From: Solen grandis
Lineage: Eukaryota > Mollusca > Bivalvia > Adapedonta > Solenidae
DNA length: 64,000 nucleotides
NCBI GenBank assembly: GCA_021229015.1
Contig: CM037777.1
Location: 22,862,777-22,926,776, forward strand
Reading direction: 5' to 3'
Shown here: piece after piece, positions 23,985 to 36,700 of the stretch
Numbering within the stretch: the first letter of the stretch is position 1
Layout of the letters: each line of letters starts with the position of its first letter
Program-made: the position numbers and the translations under genes
Notes under the pieces: generated by a model
Databases searched by the model: none
Seen by the model: only the letters and a program-made list of their open reading frames with translations
Told to the model about the DNA's origin: nothing

Positions 23985-24175
23985 TTGGAGACTTACAGAA
24001 ACAGCTAGTGCTGTAAAAAAGTGAATTATTTTACCACCCATTAACGCTTCGGACAAGTTGCTTGGTCCCGACACTGGACCAATCAGTTCTAGAATGTATG
24101 CTTTAACGAATTTGTACGTCGCTACCGGTGATCAAACCCACGACAGGCGCTTTAATCATTCGTCCAGACGGTTAA
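23985..24175 (-). mobile_element. Degenerate SINE, reverse orientation
   Basis: CATTTGGAGAC, ACACTGGACCAATCAGTTCT and GGTGATCAAACCCACGACAG followed by TCGTCCAGACGG parallel the 22195-22515 SINE in order and orientation, with much divergence. Confidence 0.4.
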
Positions 24176-24374
24176 GTTTTCCCCAATACTCAAAACATGT
24201 TACAGTTAAACCTCATATATAGACCACCTCAATATAAAAACCATCTCATCATTAAGACCATAATTTTCAGAAACCTTTTCCCCTATTTCCAAGACCAAGA
24301 CCACCTCATTAAGACCAGTTGACAGCAGTCCCTAGAGTGGTCTTATTTTAATACATTTTACTTTTGTGACGATG

Positions 24375-24615
24375 CGTCGTCACGGGTATAAGTTCAATCT
24401 CTGACAACTGCGTCAGGGAGTCGACTCTTTGGCTCAGTTGTTAGAGCATTAGGCTATCACGCCGGCGGACCGGGTTCGATACATTTGGTGGCAGCGGTGG
24501 GTTAATGTCAACTGCAGACCGGAGTTGCCTTACCCACGTGTTTCCCAGGCCAAGTCTCGGGTCGAGACTTCTCGGAGAACTGGGTTCGATTCCGAGCCGG
24601 GTTCGTTACACTGTA
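24375..24615 (+). mobile_element. tRNA-derived SINE
   Basis: An A-box-like TGGCTCAGTTGTTAGAGCA (24431-24449) and B-box GGGTTCGATAC (24472-24482) have tRNA-like spacing, but no complete cloverleaf is possible. A GC-rich body follows, with CCAGGCCAAGTCTCGGGTCG and a second GGGTTCGATTCC box (24582-24593). It is more GC-rich than its surroundings. It belongs to a different SINE family from the 22.2-kb copy. Confidence 0.55.
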
Positions 24616-24619
24616 AAGA

Positions 24620-26100
24620 CATGTCAAAACATAACATAGGTGGTGTTTCATAATTGTGGTGGAAATAATGTTTTTATTTTCGTGAATATTGCAAGTTAAT
24701 GTAGCGTAACTTGTCTCTCAATTCGTGTTAAGTGAGTTTCCTTATATTCACCTTATAAGTCTAAACCTTAGATTCATTTAAATTATCACCATTTTTAGCC
24801 ATACACGCTAAAACGGTGTGCAATTTCAATCCTTTACTTCATGAATATTCATGTACAAATGTATGACTTGATGAATATCAATTACTGAACTTTAAATAGT
24901 ATGTGAAACAATGGATTGCAGACTGTCATGAGAGTGTAAACAAAGGGGGCTCTAATTAAAGAGTTCCTAATGTAGCTGTCCGATCTGGGTCTGCCATGTT
25001 TGCCAATTCGTCAAAATGCGTCAATAGGAGATAAGGATTTTTTTTACCTCCTCATCTCAAAAGCAGGCGATCTGGTTTTATACGGTTTCCTAACATCGAC
25101 ACATTTGCATACATGACAGATGTACATGTACTATCTTTCTATACTTCAAAAATCTTGCAAATGTGTATATGTTGTAAATGGGGAGATCATTTTACAAAGA
25201 TGTATTATAAGCTTAAGTTATCGAATTATGTATTGAGGAAAGCGGTCTACTTCAATTACGTCAATTCAAGGTCACTGCACAATAACTATAGGTCGATTGT
25301 TACGCTATATATTAAGAAATGAACATTTATTCGTATTTAATCATCTCTAAATCACGCCCTTACCCAGTATTCTGAACGAATTTATCAAATGTGGCTGTTT
25401 CATGTCAACATAAAACTTGCTGTTTTTCATTTGTAAGATAGAGTGATTTATGAGTGTATGAAATCATATTTCTGAAAACAGTCGTTTGATTGGTAATCAG
25501 ATAGCGTCGGTTGGTATTTAGAACCATAAGCCGTCAGTCGCTGATATTGCTCTGCAATTGATTTTCTCTTGAATCAAGACAAGAGGAAAGTCCATGATTG
25601 ATGTCAAGATATTGATTAACTATTTAAACAAACATACATGAATGACCCTCTTACAGTTGATGGTGTATATCTGGGCATATCAAGATACTAAACAAGATTA
25701 CACGATGTCATATCCTGTTCTAAGATTAAAGATCCTGCTTCAGACAAAGACAGTTTGGTAAGTCCTTTTTAAGGTGTTTCATTATAGATGTTGTCTATGT
25801 TAACTAGCTGAATTGTGTTACTGTCTCTCCTTGAATACGGAGGAGGATCCTTGATATGGACAAATAGATGATCATTACCATTCCAGCAGCGGATCCAGGA
25901 AATTCATAATAGGGGGTAACTGGTAACTGGTAACCATCGAGGTAACTGGGCGACTCAGCGAACCCTCAATTCAAACGTCCCATATTAAATTAGTTCAAAG
26001 GTCTGCCGAACAAAATTACTTCAAAGTCACCTAAAACCCATGTGTGAAGTTAAATTTTACCAAATTTCTTGGCGTTCAGTCAATATCTGTGCCCTGCCCC
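24620..26100. other. AT-rich intergenic stretch, nothing recognised
   Basis: No gene or clear repeat seen. Confidence 0.35.
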
Positions 26101-26112
26101 CTCTTTTTTTTT

Positions 26113-26136
26113 GGGGGGGGGGGGGGGGGGGGGGGG
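26113..26136 (+). repeat. 24-base poly-G run near an assembly gap
   Basis: A T-run passes directly into 24 G, 64 bases before the gap at 26201. Homopolymer G may have contributed to the assembly break. Confidence 0.85.
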
Positions 26137-26200
26137 TGGGAGTACATCACAGTCCACCCCAGTAAAGACGGATCACAAAGGAAACAGCTGGTAGTTTATT

Positions 26201-26300
26201 NNNNNNNNNNNNNNNNNNNNNNNNNNNNNNNNNNNNNNNNNNNNNNNNNNNNNNNNNNNNNNNNNNNNNNNNNNNNNNNNNNNNNNNNNNNNNNNNNNNN
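26201..26300. other. Assembly gap (100 N)
   Basis: Exactly 100 unknown bases, so the true size is not known. Confidence 1.
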
Positions 26301-26546
26301 TGTTGAGTGTTATCGGTAGGTTTAATAGATGGTTTAAAAAAATGATAAAATTAAGCATTAATGAAAATGGTATAAAATCGGTACTTCTTCATCAAATGAA
26401 TGTTTTTATATGTTTCTCAAACATTTTCATTTTGCTGATTGTCAATGGTTTCCCTGTAAAATCAGTCACATTGGAGATGAAATATTGCATTAGTGTACAT
26501 AGTCTGAAAATAACATTGGCCTTGTTCGAGCGTTAACTATTATACA

Positions 26547-26790
26547 CAGTTTTATAAGCAGAGAACCTCATGAATGCAACTCCTCCTCCAATACTGGAGG
26601 GATTTGGTTCAAACTTGCCAGCAATACTTGCCCTTATATTTAGATGTGCATGAAGGCTGGATTTTGTGCTCACATGCAACTTTCAAGAGTTATGGCCCCT
26701 TAATTTTTCCTATATACTGTTTTATAAGCAGAACCTTATGAACACAACTCCTCCTCCACTATTGGAGGGATTTGGTTCAAATCAAATTAG
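26547..26790 (+). repeat. Dispersed repeat, two partial tandem units
   Basis: CAGAACCTTATGAACACAAC, CTCCTCCACTATTGGAGGGA and TTTGGTTCAAA repeat at about 165 bp. The same family reappears at 33690-33910 with TGCATGAAGGCTGGATTTTG. Confidence 0.6.
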
Positions 26791-27037
26791 AAAAATCTGT
26801 TAGAAAAACTGCTGAAATGTCTTTAGTCAGATAATTGAACTACTATTAATGATCTGATAGTATGTGTGTCTTCTATTTGTAGAATTTTTATTTCTTTTTC
26901 TTTTTCTTGAGAAATGTATAGTTTTTGCAATTTGTTACTTTGGATTAATACTTTGGGTTTATGAAAATGTGAAATAAAGAATTACAACTGCAAAATAACA
27001 CCCTTAATATGCTTGAGTCTAGTCCTAGTTTTTAGTA

Positions 27038-28345
27038 GTAATATCAGTCTGAGAGACATTAAGATTGTATGTAGGTACCTGTAATATCAAATTAAAGTCT
27101 GTGAGACATTAAGATTGTATGTAGGTACCGGTAATATCAGTCTGTGAGACATTAAGATTGTATGTAGGTACCGGTAATATCAGTCTGTGAGACATTAAGA
27201 TTGTATGTAGGTACCGGTAATATCAGTCTGTGAGACATTAAGATTGTATGTAGGTACTGGTAATATCAGTCTGTGAGACATTAAGATTGTATGTAGGTAC
27301 CGGTAATATCAGTCTGTGAGACATTAAGATTGTATGTAGGTACCGGTAATATCAGTCTGTGAGACATTAAGATTGTATGTAGGTACCGGTAATATCAGTC
27401 TGTGAGACATTAAGAATAAGATTGTATGTAGGTACCGGTAATATCAGTCTGTGAGACATTAAGATTGTATGTAGGTACCGGTAATATCAGTCTGTGAGAC
27501 ATTAAGATTGTATGTAGGTACCGGTAATATCAGTCTGTGAGACATTAAGATTGTATGTAGGTACCGGTAATATCAGTCTGTGAGACATTAAGATTGTATG
27601 TAGGTACCGGTAATATCAGTCTGTGAGACATTAAGATTGTATGTAGGTACCGGTAATGTCAGTCTGTGAGACATTAAGATTGTATGTAGGTACCGGTAAT
27701 GTCAGTCTGTGAGACATTAAGATTGTATGTAGGTACCGGTAATATCAGTCTGTGAGACATTAAGATTGTATGTAGGTACCGGTAATATCAGTCTGTGAGA
27801 CATTAAGATTGTATGTAGGTACCGGTAATGTCAGTCTGTGAGACATTAAGATTGTATGTAGGTACCGGTAATGTCAGTCTGTGAGACATTAAGATTGTAT
27901 GTAGGTACCGGTAATGTCAGTCTGTGAGACATTAAGATTTGTATGTAGGTACCGGTAATGTCAGTCTGTGAGACATTAAGATTGTATGTAGGTACCGGTA
28001 ATGTCAGTCTGTGAGACATTAAGATTGTATGTAGGTACTGGTAATGTCAGTCTGTGAGACATTAAGATTGTATGTAGGTACCGGTAATGTCAGTCTGTGA
28101 GACATTAAGATTGTATGTAGGTACCGGTAATGTCAGTCTGTGAGACATTAAGATTGTATGTAGGTACCGGTAATGTCAGTCTGTGAGACATTAAGATTGT
28201 ATGTAGGTACCGGTAATGTCAGTCTGTGAGACATTAAGGGTACCGGTAATGTCAGTCTGTGAGACATTAAGATTGTATGTAGGTACCGGTAATGTCAGTC
28301 TGTGAGACATTAAGATAGTATTTAGGTACCGGTAATGTCAGTCTC
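27038..28345 (+). repeat. 43-bp satellite array, about 30 units
   Basis: The unit contains CAGTCTGTGAGACATTAAG, ATTGTATGTAGG and TACCGGTAAT (with the palindrome TACCGGTA). Identity between units is very high. Left-half units mostly read GTAATATC and right-half units mostly GTAATGTC, with a small patch of reversal near 27740-27790. One unit has an insertion (near 27412) and one is truncated (near 28238). There is no reading-frame conservation (43 is not a multiple of 3) and no spacer diversity, so it is neither coding nor CRISPR. Confidence 0.95.
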
Positions 28346-28780
28346 TGATATTTGGAAAGCTGGATCAAAAGACCTATTAGAAAATGATAAGCAAAAATAG
28401 CCCAGAGTTAACCCTTAATTCAGATTGACTCATTTTGATGCATTAGCAAACAGATCAGGGTCACCTCATTGAATATATTGAAGCTCAGATTCTACGTAAT
28501 CTGCATGGTGTAGAAATTCCATTATATCATGATTCAGTAAATAATCAATATCCACCAAGATAATACATGAGATAAAGAAATAATTTACAGGAAACGGACA
28601 CTAAAAGGAGTGCAATCAAAATATATATTGTGTACAGTTGTATATATCATACAGAGCAGTAATATTCTAATGAGTTGTCATTAACTAATGTCAAGGCAAA
28701 CTTTATTATGTATGGCTAGATTTTGAATTTTTTGCCAGTTGACAAAATTTAAACTAGCAAGATTTGAAATTCACCTGCAT
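28346..28780. other. AT-rich stretch, nothing recognised
   Basis: No gene or repeat unit recognised. Confidence 0.4.
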
Positions 28781-28781
28781 T

Positions 28782-29645
28782 CTTTAGCTTTACCAAAGGT
28801 GAGCTATTGTGAGCGATAAATGTCCGTCGTCAACTTGTAACATAAAACAACACCTCCTAAATTACTGGGCCAATTTTCATAAAACTTTACAAGAATGTTC
28901 CTTGGGGGTTTTCTTCCAAAGTTGTTAAAAAAAAATTAATTCCATGCATGGCTACTAAAAGGGGAAAATAGGTGAAACATTTAAAAATCTTCTCGTTCAG
29001 TTTTAAAATATTTTTGCACAAATGTTCCTTTGGCCACTCTCTACCAAGATTGTAAAAATTATTTGGATCAGATGAAAAACATGGCTGCTAGGGGCAGATC
29101 TTGTTTTCCTTATATGAATGTATAGTACAAATTTGAAAAAGAAAATGTCCAAAGGTATTAGCTGGATTTGGCACAGATGTTCCATGGGTCACTGTCTACC
29201 AAGACAGTGAAAATTAATTGAATCTGTCAAGGGGCAGAGTACATGTATATTGTACTTATTTGAAAAATCTGCTTGTCCAAAAGAACTCTATGGATTTAAA
29301 AGTATTTTGACACATTTGTTTCTTGGTTTGCTCGCTACCAAGATTGTAAAAAATAATTGGATCCATTGAAAAACATGGCTGCTAGAGGGAGGAGCCTGTT
29401 TTCCTTATATGTATTAAATCTTCTTGTCCAGTAGTACTGGCTGGATTTCAGAGTTTTATAGCACTGATGTTCCTTGGGTCACTCTCTATCAAGACTGTTC
29501 AAATAATAATTATTTGGATCCATTGAAAAATATGCCTGCCTGTGGGCAGAGTCCATTTCCATATCATATTTGTTGTTTCTTTTCCTTCTCACTAATCCCT
29601 GATTCTCAGGTAATCAATTCCAGGGACTTTATGGCCCTCTTGTTT
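28782..29645 (-). mobile_element. Family 1 element, reverse orientation
   Basis: Reads on the minus strand from ACAAGAGGGCCATAAAG (near 29645) to a degraded hairpin end at AGGTGAGCTATTGTGAGC (near 28800). Its core has three or four modules with GTTCCTTGGG, CTACCAAGATTGTAAAAA and AAAACATGGCTGCTAG. Confidence 0.6.
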
Positions 29646-30569
29646 TACAACAGATTTTACTCATTAAACATAATAAACATGTACAACAAATGTGGTGTAT
29701 ATTTGTGCCTGTATACTGTATCATAATGAAGACTTAAACAACATTATGCTTGTTCACTTGTCATGTTGTCTTGCACCATAGGTTTGAACAGTTGGCCTAG
29801 GTATACCGGTAAACTTTCTGTCCAGTAATCCACCACCTTTTGGGAGGCCGCCTTAAATGAAACTGATGAAGACCTTTGTTTTTGATATTTTCCTAGTAGT
29901 TGTTCTATCCGTCAGTTCTCAGACAACACCTGCAATTGTCCTTAATTCTCTTCATAATAGAGAAAGTATTAACATTTTTTGCAACTTTTATTTCTTTTTG
30001 CAAGTGGACAGAATTTCAGGTAGCAGATTGCATGTGTTAAATTCCAGCCCTGTTCATGTGCTTTTGTATTGATACTGGTAGAGGCACAAACAGTTATTGA
30101 TTATGTACATTCAGTTTGCATATTAATTATGTAAGAATTACAGTAGCATGCAGTTTATCTAGACTTCAGTAGCTAGGGCTGAATGTGTGAGTTCTCTTGG
30201 AATGAAATAGCTAGCAAAATTTTAAATAGGTGTCATTTTCTGATGGCTAAATATAAACAGTTCTTGTGGAAAACACATTATCTCAGAATTTTACACTCAT
30301 TGTACAAAAAAAGGTAAAAAAGCAATTAAACCTCTCTTCATATTGTATACTTAAGCATCAGTGATAAGCAGTGTTCTATCAAGGGTTCTGAAACAAGTCC
30401 TAGACAACATGGAGCCCTCCCTATGTTTATATTAGGGATGCTTTTTGTGTCACCTGCTGTAAGAAGTCCTGGGACTTCCAATTAGGGTTTAATGAAAACC
30501 CTGTGCATATCTTTAACTCGGCATTATTTCCATATCTTTATTCTTTATTATTAATATTCAATATTTCAG

Positions 30570-30753
30570 GTTCATTTTTGATATGAACGGGTTTAGTGCA
30601 GAAGAGGAACCAAGAAGCACAGGACATAACCAGATTTGTTGCTTGATTGAGGGTGCCTACCATTGTTCCCGCCCAGCAGGGAATGCGAGCTACAGCAAAC
30701 GAATACAAAAAACTGTTCAGCATAGACGTCTACGCCTAGTGAGGGACGACAGT
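30570..30753 (+). CDS. SAP30L: SAP30L exon with start codon
   Basis: Acceptor AATATTTCAG ends at 30569, 13 bases before ATG 30583, so at least one non-coding exon lies upstream (not located). Donor AGT/GTAAGT at 30753. Encodes residues 1-57. Confidence 0.9.
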
Positions 30754-33700
30754 GTAAGTGACTTGCATTGTGTTTAAATTATACCTGTAAGTCTCCGGGA
30801 TGTCATAGTCCCCAAATTTCACCTGTTGATCTGGCCAGTGAAAATTAGTGCAGGGTGGGTGAAAAATCAGAACATAAATTTTCCTTGTAATTTTCTCTAT
30901 TTTACTGCCTCAAATTTTGGAAGGGCTAGGCAAGGGGAGTGATAACTGTAGGAATTTTACACCCCTGAGTATACAAGGGGAGTTATAATTGTAGGAATTG
31001 TACACCTCTGAGTGTACAAGGGGAGTGATAATTGTAGGAATTGTACATCCCTGAGTGTACAAAGTGAGTGTTAATTGTAGGAATTGTACACCCCTGAGTG
31101 TACAAGGGGAGTGATTTTGTAGGAATTGTACACCCCTGAGTGTGATTTCTAAGATACTTGTTGAAGAAATAATGTTTGTGAAAAGTGAAAAATTACCCAA
31201 ACTAAATATTTATCTTTCTCTTTACATTATAATTGACATGTATTTTTTTCTGATAGGGATTTTATTATTTTGATCTTTCCAGGTAAACCATATATACATC
31301 TGTGATTATCACAAAAACATGATTCAAAACGCGAGGATAAAGCGCAAGAGACGGGACAGTGATGAAAGGGATGGGTCACCAGATGGAGACGAAGATATTC
31401 CAGAGGTAAGTCTTCATACTGTAGCTGATCCAGAAATAAACTTAATCAGTTATAACCAATCATACACAAGTTGATATTTATAGGGTAGTCAATAGTTTTG
31501 GCCACCAAAAATAAAGTGAAAAAAAGCAAAATTGTAGGTTTTTATTTTTTGGGTAAAGATTAGGAGGCCCATGTGGCTGATGGTAGTAGAAGCTGACTTG
31601 CTGTCACCTAGACCCTCACAGAGGTTGGTTAGTCTTTTATATGAGTTTTCTACCTGGCTGGTTCTGCCTGGATGCCTTGTGAAGACATGACTACAGATTC
31701 AGGTATTAAAGACTCTCACCCCTGTTTGGGGGCAAGGATTTTCATGGCCCTCTCAGGTTCAAAGTACTGGTGGTACTGGTGGTACAGCTCAGGAGCTGTC
31801 CTGGTATTTAAGCATAAGTTGTTAGATTAAGGACATACTGATACTGTATTGAATGGCTGCAGATCCAAACCTAGTCCAGGAGCAAGGATTTTTCAAGGCC
31901 TTTCTAGGTGAAGAGTACTGGTCCAGCCCAGGAGGGTTTAGCACTCAATCATTTATGTAAATTGAGTTTCACCTCTTACCTCTCACACTACTCCTCCTGT
32001 GGTCCCTGTGTAGGAAAAGTTACAAAGATTGGAAATATATAAGAATTTGATGCTGTAGATGGCTCTTTGATATCAGAGTCATGGGAGGCAAATTGTCAGC
32101 CAGCATTGTAGACTAGAGACATAAACAGCTATCAAGGCAAAGGTCCTAACCAAAATTGATTTTTAAAGATTTTTTTTGGGGTGGTTGGTGGTGGGGGAGG
32201 AGATATTTACAAGTTTGGGATATCGGATAGATCGCGATATATTATTTAGAGAATATTAACTGTCTAACCTGCCAGGCTTTAAGGTAATTATACCCCCCGC
32301 ACAACGAAGTTGTAAGGGAGGTATACTGGATTCAGCTTGTCTGTCTGGGTCTGGCCGTCCGTCCGTCAGGTTTTGTCCTGGCCATAACTCAAAAAGTATA
32401 AGATAAGATGAAACTCATATGTGATAGTCATTGAGGGGGCGCAGTGACCAAGAACCATAACTCTCTTTAGCGTAATTTTGGAGTTATTGCCCTTTATAAA
32501 TTTTCATACTTATTTTTTGTCTGGGCCGTAACTCAAAAAGTATAAAAGATATCAAGATGAAACTACATATGTAGATAGATATCATTGAGGGGGCTTGCAG
32601 TGACCAAGAACCATAACTCTCTGTTGCATAATTTTGGAGTTATTGTCCTTTGTAAATTTTCATACTTAATTTTTGTCCGGGCCTTAACTCAAAAAGTATA
32701 AAAGATATCAAGATGAAACTTCATATGTGGATAGATCTGATTGAGGGGGCATGCAGTGACCAAGAACCATAACTCTTTGTCGCATTATTTAGGAATTATT
32801 GCCCTTTGTAAATTTTCATTCTTAATTTTTGTCCTGGTCGTAACTCAAAAAGAATTAAAAATATCAAGATGAAACCTAATATGTCGATAGATCTCATTGA
32901 GTGGGCGAGCAGTGACCATGAACCATAACTCTTTGTCATGTAATTTTTGAGTTATTGCCCTTTGTAAATTTTCATACTTAATTTTTGTTTGGGCTGTTAA
33001 TCAAAAAGTATAAAAGCTTTCAAGATGAAACTTCATATGTGGATAGATCTTATTGAGGGGATGTACAGTGCCCAAGAACAATAAGTCTCTGTTGCATAAT
33101 TTTGGAGTTTTTGCCCTTTGTAAATTTTCATAATTTTTGTCCGGGCCATAACTCAAAAAGGTTAAGAGATTTCAATATGAAACTTCATATGTGGATAGAT
33201 CTCATTGAAGAAAAGTGCAGTGCCAAAGAACTGTAACCCCCATTTGCGTCATTTAAAAAATTCCTGTGACAAAGCGGATGCGGGGGGTATTTTCGCCATG
33301 ACAATGGCAGTTCTAGTTAATCCATCATTAAATTGTGTTCATGGTTGATCAAGTTATTGTGTGAATTTTATAGTTAATGCAAACCTTTAAGACTTTGAAC
33401 AAAAGAACCTATAACTCCAAGTCATTGGATAATTGCATCTGCACTGATGTCCTTTTAAGCATTTGAAGGTCCACAGTTATAATTTAATGATAGATTTAAT
33501 GATAGATTACCTTAATTCCACCAACAAATTTAGGGCTAGGTGATTTTTAATGCATAGGGGCAAATATCAGCATTCTTGTTTCAGATAAAATTTTGGGAGA
33601 ACAAGTCCAAATTCTTATAAAATGAAATAATTTTTATAAACCCGAAGAGTTGTATTATGTTATACCCTCAGTCATCTGTCTGTCTGTCTGTTAGCAGAAC

Positions 33701-36700
33701 CTTGTGAACGCAACTTTCAAGAGTTGTGGCCCCTTCTCAATTTTTCCTAAATGCAGTTTTATAAAGCAGAACCTCAGGAACGCAATTCCTCCCCACTACT
33801 GGAGGGATTTGGTTCAAACTTACCATTAATACTTGCCTTTATATGTAGTTCATTGTTGTGCATGAAGGCTGGATTTTGTGCTCTATGATCTGAAGCTTTC
33901 AAAAGTAAATGTAGATATATCAGCAAACTACGTTGGGTCAAACAAACATGTTTTTCTCATGTCTGCATTTTTAATATGATAAAAAAAAAATTTGGCCCTT
34001 GATAGAATCTGCAAACAGCATTGCCATGAAATGAAAATATTTTTCTTGTGTCAACATTTTAGTATATTGGACATTGCTTTTCATTTTTTTTAACCCTTTC
34101 CCTCATAGAGGAAACCATGAAAAGACCTATGCGAACAACATAAAACCAGATCAGCCTGTGAGTAACTGCAGGCTGATCAGGTTTTATGCTGTTCGCTGCT
34201 CCTCAGTGGTCTGGAAATGAGGATTTTGTAATTAAATTTGGTAAGGTTTAACTGTGGTTTTCTGCAGATCAGGCTTTATGTGGTACCTATTGAGTGCGTC
34301 AAAATGAGTCTATATAAGGGAAACAGTTAAGTCATGTTACTTAAAAGTGATGTTCATGATAAGGACTGATGTTTATGTTTGGATACAGATATATACTGAC
34401 CATTCGATTTCCAGTGATGTTATATTTATAATGAATTATGAAATTTCATGTTCATTGTGATATATTTCCCAATTCTTTACCAAGGCTTTGATTGATTAGC
34501 TTCCTGTGAGGTAATGACATCAGTATTGTATCCTATAACATACAAGGCTCCTTCACATGATAATACCTTCAGGCGTATATTACCACACTTTGCGGTGCTC
34601 TTGTTATCAACATGCCCAAAAAGTCCTGAGTCTTGGGCATGCATTTTTGTGCTATTTCAACCATTGTTTGGAAGTCTTTAGATGTGCTACTGTGGACTAT
34701 CTTTTTGCTTTCCAGTTCTTTTTGTTGAAATTGCCTAAACAAATGTTGATATGTTTACAGATTGACTTTTTCCAAATGCCAGTGAACACTCTGCGGCGAT
34801 ACAAGAGACACTACAAACTGCCAGCCAGACCAGGCATGAATAAGGCACAACTGTCAGATGTAAGTTTAACCTCCCACTCACACTTTGATCAGTCATCTGT
34901 GGGTTCTACTGCCACTTGAAATTTCTGTGCTCCTGTGGTATTCAGGGTTTTCCTTAAAAATCAGAGTAGAAGGCAAATCTTAAATTGTAGGAGGCAGGGG
35001 TTCTGGGGGTCCTATGTTTTCTTGTGAATTTTTTCATTTTCTTTGAATTATTCCCATTTTTAGCTCACCTGAGCACAGCGTGCTCATAGTGAGCAATTGT
35101 GATAGCCTTTTGTCCGTCGTCTGTGCGTCTTTCCATGGGTCTGGCGTCAACATTTTTTTTTAAACAACATCTTCTCCTAAACCTCTCGGCCAAATTTGAT
35201 GAAAATTGCCTGGGATGTTCCTTGCATGAAGCTCTACCAAAGTTGTTCAAATGGTTCCGGACCGTTGCATATTTAGGTCACAGGAGCTAAAAATAGATTT
35301 TAAAGTGAAATCTTTAAAAATTTTCTTCTCCGAAATAGCAAAGCCTAGAGCTTAGATATTTGGTGTGTGGCATTGTCTTATGGACCGTTATCAAGTTTGT
35401 TCAAATCATGACCCTTGGGTCGAAATTGGCCCTGCCTCAGGGGTCACATGATTTTACATACTTATATAAGAAAAACTAGTAAAAATCTTCGCAGGTGGAT
35501 AGATTTCAAAAGGTTTTAGTACAGATGTTCCTTGGGTAACCTTATACTCAAATGAGCTATCCAGGGCTTCTATGGCCCTCTTGATTCTTGCAATTTGACA
35601 GGTTTGTGTCTGCCACATCTTCTGCCAGCTGCCTCTTAAGGAAAACCCTGGGTTTTTTACCATTAATACTGTATAATACAATTACATGTATCAAAGGCTG
35701 ACTGTTAAATTGTTCTATCTCCTTCTATTTCTATATGCAGTTATAACAGTTTTTCATGGTTAGCCCTCAATGAAGAATAACAACATGGTCACAGCACAGA
35801 GATCCTAGAGAATATTCTAACTACGAGACTGCCACAAGCAATATTGAGAATATACCAACAGTTTCATTATCTTGATATCAGGCCAGCCAGCCCTTTACAT
35901 GATCTTTAGGGCTCTCTCTCTGTTTTGGTGGAACAGTACATCTACCTTCAGGAGGGGGAATTTTTGTGTCATTTTCTCCTGTATGGGAATTTTAGGCCAT
36001 TCTTACTGCATATTCATACAAGAATTATGATAAAAATATACAAAATAGTTCCTGTCTTGTAGCTTTATTCAATATTGGGTAAAACTGAAATGGAAATCAG
36101 ATGATATTTTGTACAACAATTTACCTCTGAACAATTCATGTTATTCAGTTATTCATATGAGCTCTTACATTTTGGATTGTAAGGGGAATTTTGCTTGAAA
36201 ATGGGAAATTGGGAAATGAAACAAAAGCGGAAGTGGGTTGGGTCGATGGTGCCCATTATCAGCACTGAAGGGCCATGATCTTCTGTGTTAATAAATCCCA
36301 AACAAAGCCATACTGGTTCTCTTGATAAAGAGCAGGTCATCAAGTACTTTGGAAAAATACTACAGGTAGTCAGGTAGTTTTCTTCATTTTATTACGATCA
36401 GCAAATATTATATCCCTGCTTTACAGAAGTGGGAACTCTATAGGAATCATACTTGTTATGTCTCATCCTACCATCTCATTACACGAAGACAAGGTTTGAT
36501 GCTGGAGTATTTATCACATTAAGTGGTAATTCTGGTTAGTTTTGTGGTGATGGTGATCATGCAAAGGAACCATCTCATTACAAGAAAACAAGATAAAATG
36601 CTTAGAATTTAAAATAAAGAAACTAAAAAAAAAAATTAATTCCAAATTTTTAAAAAAAAAAGAAGAGAGAAATCAATTATGTCATTTAAGAAAATGAAAG

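Noticed and set aside
24428..24500. A possible true tRNA gene (A and B boxes)
   Set aside because: No acceptor stem or full cloverleaf closes around the boxes; it is followed by a SINE-like body.
26044..26319. Open frame across the poly-G run and the N gap
   Set aside because: Artificially kept open by the 100 N.
27038..28345. Regular repeats that could look like a CRISPR array
   Set aside because: Units abut with no variable spacers, and the genome is animal; it is a tandem satellite.
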